64,000 nucleotides of DNA, from assembly GCF_000975095.1 (NCBI RefSeq), contig NZ_BBRD01000001.1:1879467-1943466 (forward strand). Reading direction: 5' to 3'. The notes below the pieces were generated by a model. It saw only the letters and a program-made list of their open reading frames with translations, searched no databases and had not been told where the DNA came from. This document shows, piece by piece, positions 43,783 to 51,103 of this stretch. A program made the position numbers and the translations under genes. Position 1 is the first letter of the stretch. Every line of letters begins with the position of its first letter. This DNA is from Demequina aestuarii (GTDB lineage: Bacteria > Actinomycetota > Actinomycetes > Actinomycetales > Demequinaceae).

Positions 43783-45159
43783 CTAGCCCGCGAGGACCTC
43801 GTCCTGCACTGACTGGACTGCGGCCGCGGCCTCGTCGGGCGTCTGCTGGCCCGTCGCGACGGCGGCGAGAGCATCCGCCACCGCCTGGTCGATGCGCGGG
43901 TCATCGAAGTACCGGGAGTACTCGACCTGCGGCAGCCAGTCTTCGACGAACGTGTTCCAGATCTCCTCCTGCTTGGCGGAGGTGAACTCGCTCGGGTTGA
44001 GCCCCTGGACGGCGGGGATGTCGTTCATCGTGTCGATGAGCTTCTGGCCGCCGGAGCCCGCGATCCAGTCCGTGAGGACCGCACATGCAAGGTCGGGGTT
44101 CTCGGTGTTCGCGGAGATGCCCAGGGAGACATCGATGCCGCCCACGAACTGCGACTCGCTCGCTCCACCGGGGATGGTCGGGAACAGGAACGGCTCGTAG
44201 CCCTCCATGCCGAGCGACAGCTCGGGGATGGTCGACTGGTCCTTGGTGGGGTCCGACTGCTGGATCCACCAGGCGCCGAGCGGGATCATGGCCGCGTTGC
44301 CCGCCTCGAACTGGTTCGCGCCAGAGGGGTAGGCGTCGAGTCCGATCGCGCCCTCCTGAGCGATGCCCTCGGAGAACAGGCGGCCGAAGTAGTCGAACGC
44401 CTCGACGATCGAGGCCTCCGTCCACGACGCATCTCCTGACTCGGCCTGGTACACCAGTCCGGGCTCGACGTTGTTCGCGATCTGCAAGAACACGGCGTTG
44501 CGCAGCCAGCCATCCTTGGCCGGCAGCAGGAAGGGCGCGTAGTCGTTGCCCTCCATCGCGTCCACCACGCTCTTGAGCTCGTCCCAGGTCTGCGGGATCT
44601 CCTGACCGGCGTCCGCGAAGTGCTGGGTGTTGGCCCACAGGTTCACGGTCTGCACGAGGATGGGCAGCGAGTAGAAGTTGTCGTCGCCCTCCGGGTTGCC
44701 GGCGCGCGCCTGCTCGAGACCGATGGGATAGAACATGTCCTGCCAGTCGTCGCCCCACGTGTCGGCAGCGCACTGCTGGAGCGGCATGAGGTTGCTGCGG
44801 TACTGCTGGGTGAGCGCACCCGGCTGCAGGCCCACGATGTCCGGGAAGGTGTCCGAACTGGCTCGGGTCTGCAAGTCCACGAGATACTCGGGGTAGTTGA
44901 AGATCGTGGCGTCGATCGTGGTGCCGGGATTGTCACTCTCGAATGCGCTCACCATCTGCGCGGTGGTCTGCTCGATTGGGCTCCACGACCGGAACGTGAC
45001 GGATCCCGACAGGTCGGCGCCTTCAGCGCTGGTGCCGTTGGTGCCGGTCTGACCCTGACTGGGCTCTTCGGCGGTGCCGCCTCCGGCGCAACCGGCGAGC
45101 ACTAGGCCTCCGGCGGCCGCGAGAGCGGCGGTGGCGCCGAGCTTGCGAGAGAACTTCAT
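43783..45159 (-). CDS. Sugar-binding lipoprotein of ABC transporter
   Basis: 458 residues from ATG at 45159 (GGAGGAGAAACA upstream). Signal peptide MKFSRKLGATAALAAAGGL with lipobox LAGC, then a Gly/Thr linker. Mature family 1 solute-binding protein (VTFRSWSPIEQTTAQMVSAFE, YPEYLVDLQTRASSDTFPDI, WIAGSGGQKLIDTM). First gene of the cluster 2 minus-strand operon, with its promoter and operator at 45222-45251. Confidence 0.9.
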   Translation of the reverse strand: MKFSRKLGATAALAAAGGLVLAGCAGGGTAEEPSQGQTGTNGTSAEGADLSGSVTFRSWSPIEQTTAQMVSAFESDNPGTTIDATIFNYPEYLVDLQTRASSDTFPDIVGLQPGALTQQYRSNLMPLQQCAADTWGDDWQDMFYPIGLEQARAGNPEGDDNFYSLPILVQTVNLWANTQHFADAGQEIPQTWDELKSVVDAMEGNDYAPFLLPAKDGWLRNAVFLQIANNVEPGLVYQAESGDASWTEASIVEAFDYFGRLFSEGIAQEGAIGLDAYPSGANQFEAGNAAMIPLGAWWIQQSDPTKDQSTIPELSLGMEGYEPFLFPTIPGGASESQFVGGIDVSLGISANTENPDLACAVLTDWIAGSGGQKLIDTMNDIPAVQGLNPSEFTSAKQEEIWNTFVEDWLPQVEYSRYFDDPRIDQAVADALAAVATGQQTPDEAAAAVQSVQDEVLAG

Positions 45160-45221
45160 TGTTTCTCCTCCATCGTGACTTCGTTGTGGCGAGGCTCCGT
45201 CGTGCACGGTTGCCTGCCGCG

Positions 45222-45251
45222 AGTGTAGGCACCAAGTGAAATCGATTACAA
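45222..45251 (-). promoter_or_regulatory. Promoter and LacI-type operator of cluster 2 minus-strand operon
   Basis: Minus strand -35 TTGTAA (45251-45246), 18-base spacer and -10 TACACT (45227-45222). The palindrome-like TGAAATCGATTACA (45237-45250, with only one mismatched pair between the halves, at the third base) overlaps the -35. It matches the core of the site at 34715-34730, pointing to common control of both halves of cluster 2. Confidence 0.6.
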
Positions 45252-45389
45252 CGTTTGCCTGCGTATTCGTCACAACTCTGCGTTTGGTTGCGTTCGCGAA
45301 GCCGTTGGTCCTTGCCGAAACGCAAACTGCGCGAGGCGCCGCAGCCGCCGCGATCGGGCGCCATGGCAGGCGCGTGTTCGACCATCGGA

Positions 45390-45690
45390 TGCCGTGCGTG
45401 CGGCAAGACGACCCGCACCGGCAGCGTCCCGCACATCGACGAGGCGCCCGCTGGCGTAAGCAAAGGCGAGCGCTGCGCCTGCGAACGTCGCCCCCTCCAC
45501 CGGGAGCGTGGCGGGCAGCGCGACGCCAGGCCGTGGCGGCAGGACACGGCTGAGAACGACGGGCGCACCAGTCCGGTCAACGTGACCATCCCATGGCAGA
45601 CCGCACGCCTCGCTCACCCCGCTCGACGGCATCGACCGGCTCACCGGCATTGCGGGCGAGCTCCGCGAAGTCCAGCACGTTGACAGGAGA
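45390..45690 (-). pseudogene. Frameshifted remnant of a PfkB-family kinase
   Basis: On the minus strand, one frame reads [20 protein letters not shown] (about 45604-45663). About 30 bases later a second frame reads GAPVVLSRVLPPRPGVALPA and then VEGATFAGAALAFAYASGR (45390-45569). Together these recall the end of a ribokinase-like protein, whose GAGDAFAGALAxA motif has lost the catalytic GAGD. No intact frame joins the two parts and no start is visible. Recognition is by eye and tentative. Confidence 0.4.
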
Positions 45691-45901
45691 CCCGCGCCGA
45701 CCCACCGTGTCCGCCACCTGATCGGCGTCGCTGAGCTGATCCTCCATCCGCGGCTCGGCGCGGCCGGTGAGCGAGGAGACTCCCGATCCTCTCGCCGTGG
45801 CGTCGTGGTCAGCCATGCACGGACTCCCGGACCTCCGGCGGGCCGCTCGTCCTCACGAACACTGATCGAACGGCCCCTCGGGGCGATCGGTGCGGTCATC
45901 G

Positions 45902-45994
45902 ATGGCGGGCTGCGCCATCACCGATCAGATGCCGGGCACGGCGTGCATGAACGCGTTGGCGGCGGCGGGCGTCGAGGCGATCTGCCCCGAGTGA
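45902..45994 (+). pseudogene. Copy of the 3' end of the DeoR gene (32609-33436)
   Basis: The 93 bases from 45902 to the stop at 45994 match 33344-33436 with 8 differences by my count (85 of 93 identical) and no gaps. The encoded 30 residues ([20 protein letters not shown] then [10 protein letters not shown]) parallel the DeoR C-terminus ([20 protein letters not shown]). Seven of the eight changes alter an amino acid. Similarity ends abruptly upstream of 45902. The fragment lies 44 bases before the arginine deiminase gene and is not expected to be functional. Confidence 0.75.
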
Positions 45995-46038
45995 CGATCA
46001 CCCGGTCGGTCCCCCGCCCGCGGTGTTACGTTTTCCCC

Positions 46039-47295
46039 ATGACCCAGGCACCCGTCAAGGCGCAGGACCACTACGGCGTTCATTCCGAGGTGGGACGGCT
46101 GCGCAAGGTGCTGGTCTGCTCCCCTGGACTCGCCCACAACCGGCTCACGCCCTCCAATGCCGATGCGCTGCTGTTCGACGACGTGATGTGGGTCGACAAT
46201 GCCCGCCGCGACCACGAGGCGTTCGTGTCGCTCATGCGCGAGCGGGACATCGAGGTGCTCGAACTCCACGAGCTGCTCGCGCAGACCCTCGCGATCCCCG
46301 AGGCCCGCACCTGGCTGATGGACCGCAAGATCACCCCGGACGAGGTGGGACTCGGCCTGGTGCCGGACGTCCGGGCGTTCCTCGACCTGCTCGACCCCCA
46401 TGTGCTCGCGCGCTACGTGCTGGGAGGCCTGTCCACCTCGGACCTGCCCATCGACTTCGCGGCGCCCAGCCTGCAGTTGGTGCGGGAGGAGTCGGGCATG
46501 CGCGACTACCTGATGCCGCCGCTGCCCAATACCCTCTTCACCCGAGACACGACGAGCTGGATCTACGGCGGCGTCACGCTCAATCCGTTGTACTGGCCCG
46601 CGCGCCACGCCGAGACGCTCATCATGAAGGCCGTCTACCAGTTCCACCCCGACTTCGCGGGCGAGGTCAACACCTGGTGGGGCGACCCCGAGCGGGACCA
46701 CGGACTCGCGACGCTCGAAGGCGGCGACGTCATGCCCATCGGCGACGGGGTGGTGCTGATCGGCATGTCGGAGCGCTCCAGCCGACAGGCCATCACCCAG
46801 GTGGCCACGTCGCTGTTCTCCGCGGGCGCGGCCCAGCGCGTGGTCGTCGCCAAGATGCCCAAGCTGCGCGCCGCCATGCACCTGGACACCGTCTTCACTC
46901 TCGCGGACCGTGACGTCGCCACGGTGTTCCCCGGCATCGTCGACGGCATCGAGACCTACTCCCTCTTTCCGGCCGATGCGCCGGTCACCTTGGACGTGGT
47001 GCGAGAGAACCTGCCCTTCACCAAGGTCGTCGCCCACGCGCTCGGGCTCAAGACGCTGCGGACCATCGCCACCGGCGGCGACCGCTACGCGTCCGAGCGC
47101 CAGCAGTGGGACTCAGGCAACAACGTCCTGGCGCTCGAGCCCGGCGTGGTCGTGGCGTACGACCGCAACACCCACACCAACACGCGACTGCGCGAGGCCG
47201 GCATCGAGGTGCTGGAGATCGTGGGTGCCGAGCTCGGACGGGGTCGCGGCGGCGCGCACTGCATGACCCAGCCGCTCGTCAGAGACGCGGCCTGA
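46039..47295 (+). CDS. arcA: Arginine deiminase
   Basis: 418 residues, the usual length. [15 protein letters not shown] at the N-terminus, [41 protein letters not shown] and the C-terminal [14 protein letters not shown] with the nucleophilic Cys are diagnostic. It converts arginine to citrulline and ammonia. No ornithine carbamoyltransferase or carbamate kinase gene lies nearby, so the rest of the ADI pathway would be elsewhere. TACGTT lies six bases before the ATG without a ribosome site (leaderless). Confidence 0.93.
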   Translation: MTQAPVKAQDHYGVHSEVGRLRKVLVCSPGLAHNRLTPSNADALLFDDVMWVDNARRDHEAFVSLMRERDIEVLELHELLAQTLAIPEARTWLMDRKITPDEVGLGLVPDVRAFLDLLDPHVLARYVLGGLSTSDLPIDFAAPSLQLVREESGMRDYLMPPLPNTLFTRDTTSWIYGGVTLNPLYWPARHAETLIMKAVYQFHPDFAGEVNTWWGDPERDHGLATLEGGDVMPIGDGVVLIGMSERSSRQAITQVATSLFSAGAAQRVVVAKMPKLRAAMHLDTVFTLADRDVATVFPGIVDGIETYSLFPADAPVTLDVVRENLPFTKVVAHALGLKTLRTIATGGDRYASERQQWDSGNNVLALEPGVVVAYDRNTHTNTRLREAGIEVLEIVGAELGRGRGGAHCMTQPLVRDAA

Positions 47296-47307
47296 ACAGG
47301 TCTCCCA

Positions 47308-47333
47308 ATTTCGCAACCTACGCGTGACGAAAT
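47308..47333. promoter_or_regulatory. Inverted repeat upstream of the heme oxygenase operon
   Basis: ATTTCG (47308-47313) and CGAAAT (47328-47333) are perfect 6-bp arms separated by 14 bases, just before the -10-like TACACT (47339-47344) of the heme oxygenase gene. Candidate operator; the regulator is not known. An AACCTA half-site (DtxR-like) within the spacer is too short to call. Confidence 0.4.
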
Positions 47334-47351
47334 AGCGCTACACTCGGCGGC

Positions 47352-47990
47352 ATGACGCCCTCGAGCACCCTCTCCGTCCGTATTCGCGAGGCCACCGCCA
47401 TCGAGCACCGAGCCGCCGAGACCCGTGGTTTCATCACCCGCTTGATGGACGGAGAGTTCGATCTCCCCACGTATACGACGTACTTGATCCAGTACGCCCA
47501 CGTGTACCGGGCGCTCGAGGCGCGGCCCGCACAGCCCGGGGATCCGGCGCTCATCAACGACGCCCGCCTGGACCGCTTCCCGTCGATCGCGAGCGACCTC
47601 GCGCACCTGGGAGCCGAGGACTGGGAGTCCGAGCAGCCGATCGACGCCGCCGTCGCGTATGCCACCCACCTCCAGACGCTTCCCGTGGACGACGTCCCCC
47701 GCTATCTCGCGCACCACTACACGCGGTACCTGGGCGACCTCTCGGGGGGACAGGCGATCGGCGCGCTCATGGCGCGCCACTACGGCGCGACTCCTGAGCA
47801 GCTGTCGTTCTACCGGTTCGAGCAGATCGCCGCCGCGCCCCGGTTCAAGAACGAGTACCGGGCGGCACTGGACGCGCTGGAATTCACGCCCGCGCAGGAG
47901 CAGGCGTTCGTCGACGAGTCACTCGTGGCCTTCCGGCTCAATGGCGCGATCTTCGACCAGCTGGGCGACGCCGTCCCCTCGCCTGCCTGA
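47352..47990 (+). CDS. hmuO: Heme oxygenase (HmuO type)
   Basis: 212 residues. The proximal heme ligand is in AIEHRAAE (His20), and the distal helix GDLSGGQAIGAL matches canonical biliverdin-producing heme oxygenases. It opens heme to biliverdin, CO and Fe2+ in the cytoplasm, releasing iron. TACACT stands seven bases before the ATG with no ribosome site. The stop overlaps hmuT by one base (TGATG), so heme import and degradation are coupled. Confidence 0.92.
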   Translation: MTPSSTLSVRIREATAIEHRAAETRGFITRLMDGEFDLPTYTTYLIQYAHVYRALEARPAQPGDPALINDARLDRFPSIASDLAHLGAEDWESEQPIDAAVAYATHLQTLPVDDVPRYLAHHYTRYLGDLSGGQAIGALMARHYGATPEQLSFYRFEQIAAAPRFKNEYRAALDALEFTPAQEQAFVDESLVAFRLNGAIFDQLGDAVPSPA

Positions 47991-49135
47991 TGGGCGGGCA
48001 CGTTCGCCGCCGCGGCATCGCCGCGGCAGCCCTCTTGCTGGGACTGACGCTCTCCGCCAGCGCCTGCACCGCCGCCCCCACCGAGCCCACCGCGAGTTCG
48101 GCCGGACACGCCACCGGCGCATCGGCCGCGCCGAATGCGCCCGCTGAGAACCACGAGCCCCTCGTGGGCATCGACCCCCTCGACGATCCCGCGGCCTACG
48201 TCGGCCCCTCGACCGCGACCCTCGTCTCGGACGCCATCGTGCCTGTGGCCAGTCCCACGCCCACGCTCCCGACGCAGGTCACCTCGCACTCCCCCGACGG
48301 CACGGAGCCGGTGGAGATCACCGACGCCTCTCGCGTGGTCGCGATGGACATCGCCGGATCCATCGCCGCCACCGTGTGGGGCCTGGGCCTCGGCGACACC
48401 CTGGTGGGCCGCGACGTCGCCGCCGACTTCCCTGGCACCGAGGACATCCCCGTCGTGACCGGGTCGTCGCACTCGGTCAACATCGAGGCCATCCTCGCCC
48501 TGGACCCGACGGTCCTGATCACCGACGGGTCCATCGGCCCACGCAGGGCCGTCACGCAGCTGGCCGACGCGGGGGTCGCCGTGGTCTTCGTCGAGAACAC
48601 CGCCAGCTTCGAGGGCGCCGCCCAGCTGGCGCGCGACGTCGCCGCGATCTACGGGGCGGACGATGCGGGCGAGACGCTTGCGCAGAGGATCCTCGCCGAC
48701 GTCGACGCCACCCGCGACGCGATCACGGCCATCGCTCCCGGCGAGCCGATGCGCATGGCGTTCGTCTACCTGCGCGGCAGCGCGGGCGTCTACTACCTGT
48801 TCGGCGAGAGCGCCGGCACCACCGCACTGTTCGAGGCGCTGGGCGGCATCGACGCCGGCGCAGAGGCCGGCATCGTCGGCGAGCAGCCCATGACGGACGA
48901 GGCGATGCTGGCGATGGATCCCGACGTGATCTTCGTGATGACCTCGGGGATCGAGTCGGTGGGCGGGATCGACGGACTCCTCGCGTCCAAGCCCGCAATC
49001 GCGCTCACGACGGCCGGCCAGCAGCGCCGGTTCGTGGACATGGACGATGCCGTGGTGCTGTCCTTCGGCCCCCGCTCCGCTCAGGTTCTCGAGGCCCTCG
49101 CGGTCGCGACGTACGCCCCCGACACTGCGTCGTGA
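47990..49135 (+). CDS. hmuT: Heme-binding lipoprotein of the heme ABC transporter
   Basis: 381 residues. Signal MGGHVRRRGIAAAALLLGL and lipobox SASAC. The mature part is a cluster A-II (FecB/BtuF-like) binding protein with SRVVAMDIAGSIAATVWGLG, VLITDGSIGPRRAV and AMDPDVIFVMTSGIES. The Cys-proximal ~60 residues are a Thr/Ala/Pro linker. Candidate heme ligands are the His in VTGSSHSVNIEAIL and a Tyr in GSAGVYYLFG, by analogy with HmuT of Corynebacterium (a His-Tyr pair). It receives heme from surface HtaA-type proteins and passes it to HmuU. Confidence 0.85.
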   Translation: MGGHVRRRGIAAAALLLGLTLSASACTAAPTEPTASSAGHATGASAAPNAPAENHEPLVGIDPLDDPAAYVGPSTATLVSDAIVPVASPTPTLPTQVTSHSPDGTEPVEITDASRVVAMDIAGSIAATVWGLGLGDTLVGRDVAADFPGTEDIPVVTGSSHSVNIEAILALDPTVLITDGSIGPRRAVTQLADAGVAVVFVENTASFEGAAQLARDVAAIYGADDAGETLAQRILADVDATRDAITAIAPGEPMRMAFVYLRGSAGVYYLFGESAGTTALFEALGGIDAGAEAGIVGEQPMTDEAMLAMDPDVIFVMTSGIESVGGIDGLLASKPAIALTTAGQQRRFVDMDDAVVLSFGPRSAQVLEALAVATYAPDTAS

Positions 49136-50196
49136 CGGCGGTCGCCCGCCTCCGAGGCTGGATCGGCGGCACCCCGCATTGGGTCACGTTCGTCACGCTC
49201 GCGGCCGTGCTCGCAGTCGCGGCGGTGACGTCGGCGGCCGTGGGTCAGCTCGGGGTGGGCATCACGGACGTCATCGGCGCGCTGGGACGCGGAATCGGCG
49301 TCGACAACGCGTGGGCGCCCGCGGACGAGATCGTGTACCAGGCGCTGTGGCAGATCCGGTTCCCGCGCGTCGCGATGAGCATCCTGGTCGGCACCGCGCT
49401 CGCGCTCGGCGGCGCCGCGATGCAGGCGATCTTCGGCAATCCGCTCGCGGAGCCAGGAGTCGTGGGGGTCTCGTCGGGAGCGGCGCTCGGAGCCGCGGCG
49501 GTGATCGTCACGGGAGCGTCGGTGGGCGTGGTCGGGACGGCCGGCGCTGCCTTCGCGGGTGGTGTCGCGACGACAGTGCTCGTCTACGCGATGGCCCGCT
49601 CACAGGGCCGCACCGAAGTGGTCACCCTGCTCCTGACGGGCATCGCCGTCCAAGCCTTCGCGGCCGCCGGCCTTGCCTTCGCGGTGTTCTCGTCGGACAC
49701 GTCGGCCCGCGAGCAGATCATCTTCTGGCAGCTCGGCTCCCTCAACGGCGCACGCTGGGCGGAGGTCGCGCTGGTCGCCGGCCTGACGGTCGCCGGGCTC
49801 GCATGTCTGCTGATGTGGGCGCGCCAGTACGACCTCCTCGCGCTGGGAGAACGGACCGCCGGCCACCTGGGCGTCAGGGTCGAGAGGCTGCGAGCGCTGT
49901 CCATCATCGTGATCGCGGTGCTGACCGCCGGCGCCGTCGCGTTCGCCGGCGTGATCGCCTTCGTGGGCCTCATCGTTCCCCACCTGATGCGACTGCTGCT
50001 GGGGCCGTCGCACCGTGGCCTGCTGGTCGCATCGGCCCTCGGTGGAGCCGTGCTGCTGTGCCTCGCGGACATCGCCGCGCGCACGCTGGTGACCGGTGCG
50101 GACCTGCCCATCGGCATGCTCACCTCGCTCATCGGCGGACCATTCTTCTTCTACCTCCTCCGCCGCGCGCGCCGCAGCCAAGGAGGCTGGGCTTGA
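49132..50196 (+). CDS. hmuU: Heme ABC transporter permease
   Basis: 354 residues from GTG at 49132, overlapping hmuT by four bases. FecCD family with about ten helices. The landmarks IRFPRVAMSILVGTALALGGAAMQAIFGNPLAEPGVVGVSSGAA and GVIAFVGLIVPHLMRLLLGPSH are conserved in heme, siderophore and B12 permeases. Together with HmuT and HmuV it forms the cytoplasmic-membrane heme importer. Confidence 0.9.
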   Translation: MTAVARLRGWIGGTPHWVTFVTLAAVLAVAAVTSAAVGQLGVGITDVIGALGRGIGVDNAWAPADEIVYQALWQIRFPRVAMSILVGTALALGGAAMQAIFGNPLAEPGVVGVSSGAALGAAAVIVTGASVGVVGTAGAAFAGGVATTVLVYAMARSQGRTEVVTLLLTGIAVQAFAAAGLAFAVFSSDTSAREQIIFWQLGSLNGARWAEVALVAGLTVAGLACLLMWARQYDLLALGERTAGHLGVRVERLRALSIIVIAVLTAGAVAFAGVIAFVGLIVPHLMRLLLGPSHRGLLVASALGGAVLLCLADIAARTLVTGADLPIGMLTSLIGGPFFFYLLRRARRSQGGWA

Positions 50197-50966
50197 CGGC
50201 CGCCTACCGCGCCGAGGGCGTCACCTACCGCGCGCCGTCCGGGGCAGCTCTCGTCGACGACGTCACGCTCGAGGCCCCCGCCGGCCATCTCCTCGCGCTC
50301 CTGGGACCGAACGGCGCGGGCAAGTCGACGCTCCTGTCCCTCATGTCCGGCGACCTCCGTGCCAGCGCAGGCGAGGTGACCTTGAGCGGGCGGGGCGTGC
50401 GGGAGTGGCCGGCAGCCGAGTTGGCGCGCCGGCGCGCGGTGCTGACGCAGGCCAACCAGATGGCTTTCGCGTTCCGGGTGCGGGACGTCGTGGAGATGGG
50501 GCGGCACCCGTGGCGCGGCCTCGCGACCGAGGAGGCCGACGTCCACGCCGTCGAGACCGCGATCGACGAGACGGACATCCGCCACCTGCTCGAGCGGGCG
50601 TTCCCGTCGCTGTCCGGCGGCGAGAAGGCACGCGTCTCGCTCGCACGGGTTCTCGCCCAGGAGACTCCCGTGATGCTGCTGGATGAGCCCACCGCCGCGC
50701 TCGACCTCCGGCACCAAGAGGAGGTCATGCGCATGGCTCGCGAGAAGGCGCGGCGCGGCGGGGCGGTGGTGATCGTCGTCCACGACCTCACACTCGCGGC
50801 GGCCTACGCGGACTCGATCGCGATCATGTCGCGTGCTCGGCTGGCGGCGCACGGCGCTCCCCGAGACGTCCTCACGCCCGCACTGGTGCGAGACGTGTAC
50901 GGCATCGACGTGCACATCGTCGATGGCCCGGATGGCTCGCCCCTCGTGGTTCCGGTGCGCGCCTAG
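50193..50966 (+). CDS. hmuV: Heme ABC transporter ATP-binding protein
   Basis: 257 residues from TTG at 50193, which overlaps the hmuU stop and has a perfect AAGGAGG six bases upstream. Walker A GPNGAGKST, signature PSLSGGEKARVSLAR, Walker B PVMLLDEPTAALD and the switch His in VVHDLTLAAAYAD. Last gene of the heme operon, followed by a strong hairpin. Confidence 0.9.
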   Translation: MTAAYRAEGVTYRAPSGAALVDDVTLEAPAGHLLALLGPNGAGKSTLLSLMSGDLRASAGEVTLSGRGVREWPAAELARRRAVLTQANQMAFAFRVRDVVEMGRHPWRGLATEEADVHAVETAIDETDIRHLLERAFPSLSGGEKARVSLARVLAQETPVMLLDEPTAALDLRHQEEVMRMAREKARRGGAVVIVVHDLTLAAAYADSIAIMSRARLAAHGAPRDVLTPALVRDVYGIDVHIVDGPDGSPLVVPVRA

Positions 50967-51029
50967 GCCCACCGGCTCCTGCCGCCGCATCGTCCACCCC
51001 GCGCTCTCGCACGCCCAGACGCAGAGGAA

Positions 51030-51075
51030 CCCCCGGCGGGAGCGCACGTGTCCCTGCGCGCCGCCCCGCCGGGGG
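51030..51075. terminator. Bidirectional terminator between hmuV and the HtaA gene
   Basis: CCCCCGGCGGG (51030-51040) and CCCGCCGGGGG (51065-51075) form a perfect 11-bp stem with a 24-base loop, between two convergent genes. It could stop transcription from both sides. Confidence 0.65.
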
Positions 51076-51103
51076 CCCATCCGTGGTGATCAGGCGAGTG
51101 TTC

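Noticed and set aside
47300..47345. DtxR box before the heme oxygenase gene
   Set aside because: Only a half-site (AACCTA) is present; the full 19-bp palindrome is absent.
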